This document shows, one piece after another, positions 6,552 through 7,330 of a DNA stretch of 7,330 bases (positions are counted from its first letter, which is position 1; each line of letters opens with the position of its first letter). This stretch comes from Verrucomicrobiota bacterium (GTDB lineage Bacteria > Verrucomicrobiota > Verrucomicrobiia > Limisphaerales > UBA11320), in the NCBI GenBank assembly GCA_016871475.1, contig VHDG01000188.1, forward strand, positions 1 to 7,330. The letters are read 5' to 3'. The notes beneath the pieces were generated by a model that was not told the origin of the DNA, did not search any database, and worked only from the letters and a program-made list of their open reading frames with translations. The translations under genes were made by a program, and so were the position numbers.

Positions 6552-7330
6552 GTGCGGAACGTCCGGGCAAAATCTTCCGCACGCCGTTCCAGCTCCGACC
6601 CGCCGGTGAGTTGCGTGAAGAGACGTTCGAGCGTGCCGGAATTGTGTGATGCCACAAGCTGGTCCGGCTTGCCATCGAGAAGCATCCGGCCCTTGTCGAT
6701 GATGATGACGCGATCACACATCCGCTCGACGACATCCAGAATGTGGGAGCTGTAGACGATGATTTTACCTTCGCGAGCGAGGGTTTGAATGAGTGCCTTG
6801 AAGCCCACCGCAGCATTTGCATCCAGGCCGTCCAGGGGCTCATCGAAGAAAACGACGGGTGGATTGTGCAGGAGCGCCGCGGTGATCACAACCTTGCGCC
6901 GCATTCCTTTCGAGTATGCACCGAGCAGCTTGTCAGTGAGCGTTTCGAAGCTGAGATCGAAAAAGGCAATGAACTGTCGTATGCGTTCGCGTGCTGATTC
7001 CGGCGGGATCGCATAGAGCGCAGCCACCATCTCGAGATACTCCAGGCCCGTGAGGGATTCGAACACCGCACCGGACTCTGGCACGAAGCCAGTCTTTCGC
7101 TTCACCTCAAACATGTCTCTTCGGAGATCAAGTCCGCAGATGGTGGCTGTGCCATCAGTGGGCTCGATCATGCCCGTAAGCATCTTCAGTGTGGTGGATT
7201 TGCCCGCCCCGTTTGGTCCCAGGAAGCCGACGATTTGTCCGCCGGGAATCTCAAACGACACAGAATCAACCGCGGTTTGGTTACCAAAACGCTTGGTGAG
7301 TTGGTGGACAGAAATTATGACTGCACAGAC
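6548..7330 (-). CDS. ABC transporter ATP-binding protein (ABC-2 exporter type), 5' end cut by window edge
   Basis: This is the cytoplasmic ATPase that powers the membrane exporter encoded just downstream. 260 residues are visible. The frame stays open to the right edge, beginning VCAVIISVHQLTKRFG, so the true start lies outside, probably only a few codons away; the first in-frame candidate inside the window is a GTG at 7261, which would cut off the conserved first strand. Motifs seen, numbered from the first visible codon: Walker A GPNGAGKST (about 38-46); a Q-loop region reading GFVPE, with Glu where Gln is classical, as is common in this subfamily; the signature YSKGMRRK in place of LSGGQ, typical of ABC-2 ATPases; Walker B VVFFDEPLDGLD with the catalytic Glu; and the H-loop in IVYSSHILD. 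Its TGA overlaps the permease ATG as ATGA, so the two are almost certainly coupled. The substrate cannot be told from sequence. Confidence 0.94.
   Translation of the reverse strand, partial: VCAVIISVHQLTKRFGNQTAVDSVSFEIPGGQIVGFLGPNGAGKSTTLKMLTGMIEPTDGTATICGLDLRRDMFEVKRKTGFVPESGAVFESLTGLEYLEMVAALYAIPPESARERIRQFIAFFDLSFETLTDKLLGAYSKGMRRKVVITAALLHNPPVVFFDEPLDGLDANAAVGFKALIQTLAREGKIIVYSSHILDVVERMCDRVIIIDKGRMLLDGKPDQLVASHNSGTLERLFTQLTGGSELERRAEDFARTFRT

Noticed and set aside
5869..6843. 324-codon minus-strand frame spanning the end of the ATPase and most of the first half of the permease
   Set aside because: It straddles the well-supported ATPase/permease junction in another frame, and its translation is Arg/Ser/Ala-rich without motifs.
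1..7330. Mobile elements, CRISPR arrays, tRNA or rRNA genes, defence or toxin-antitoxin systems
   Set aside because: I saw no transposase, integrase, regularly spaced repeats, tRNA-like cloverleaf or relevant protein motifs on either strand.

Overview
The window most likely comes from a member of the PVC superphylum, probably Verrucomicrobiota. The main reason is the 967-residue secreted protein at 1459..4362. It joins a 'putative membrane-bound dehydrogenase' beta-propeller to a CXXCH heme-binding domain, an architecture largely confined to Planctomycetes and Verrucomicrobia. By eye the DNA is moderately GC-rich, and none of the five visible gene starts has a convincing Shine-Dalgarno sequence. 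The assignment to this group is inference; no rRNA or other phylogenetic marker gene is present.

Every credible gene is on the minus strand, so the window is read right to left. (1) 7330..4908 holds an ABC-2 type exporter: an ATPase cut by the right edge, then a 547-residue permease, joined by an ATGA stop/start overlap. (2) 4907..4746 is a 162-base gap, the only sizeable intergenic space between complete genes. (3) 4745..141 holds a tight four-gene series: gcvH, the propeller/heme/ThuA fusion protein, a small DUF167 (YggU) protein and fmt. The first three are linked by 4-base overlaps (GTGA at 4359..4362, ATGA at 1459..1462), and fmt follows after 14 bases. They are probably transcribed together and partly translationally coupled. 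(4) 140..1 is the region downstream of fmt. It has three copies of a 7-base direct repeat and a short open frame running off the left edge, which may or may not be a gene.

Functionally the row is mixed. gcvH (lipoyl carrier of glycine cleavage) and fmt (formylation of initiator Met-tRNA) both touch one-carbon/folate metabolism. The large exported protein is presumably an extracytoplasmic sugar or polyol oxidation enzyme, or a related binding protein, that passes electrons to c-type heme. Nothing in the sequence ties these jobs together beyond gene order. I found no mobile element, CRISPR array, RNA gene, riboswitch or defence system. The most distinctive objects are the triple-module fusion protein and the heptamer repeat, which puts an ATG out of frame at the left edge.
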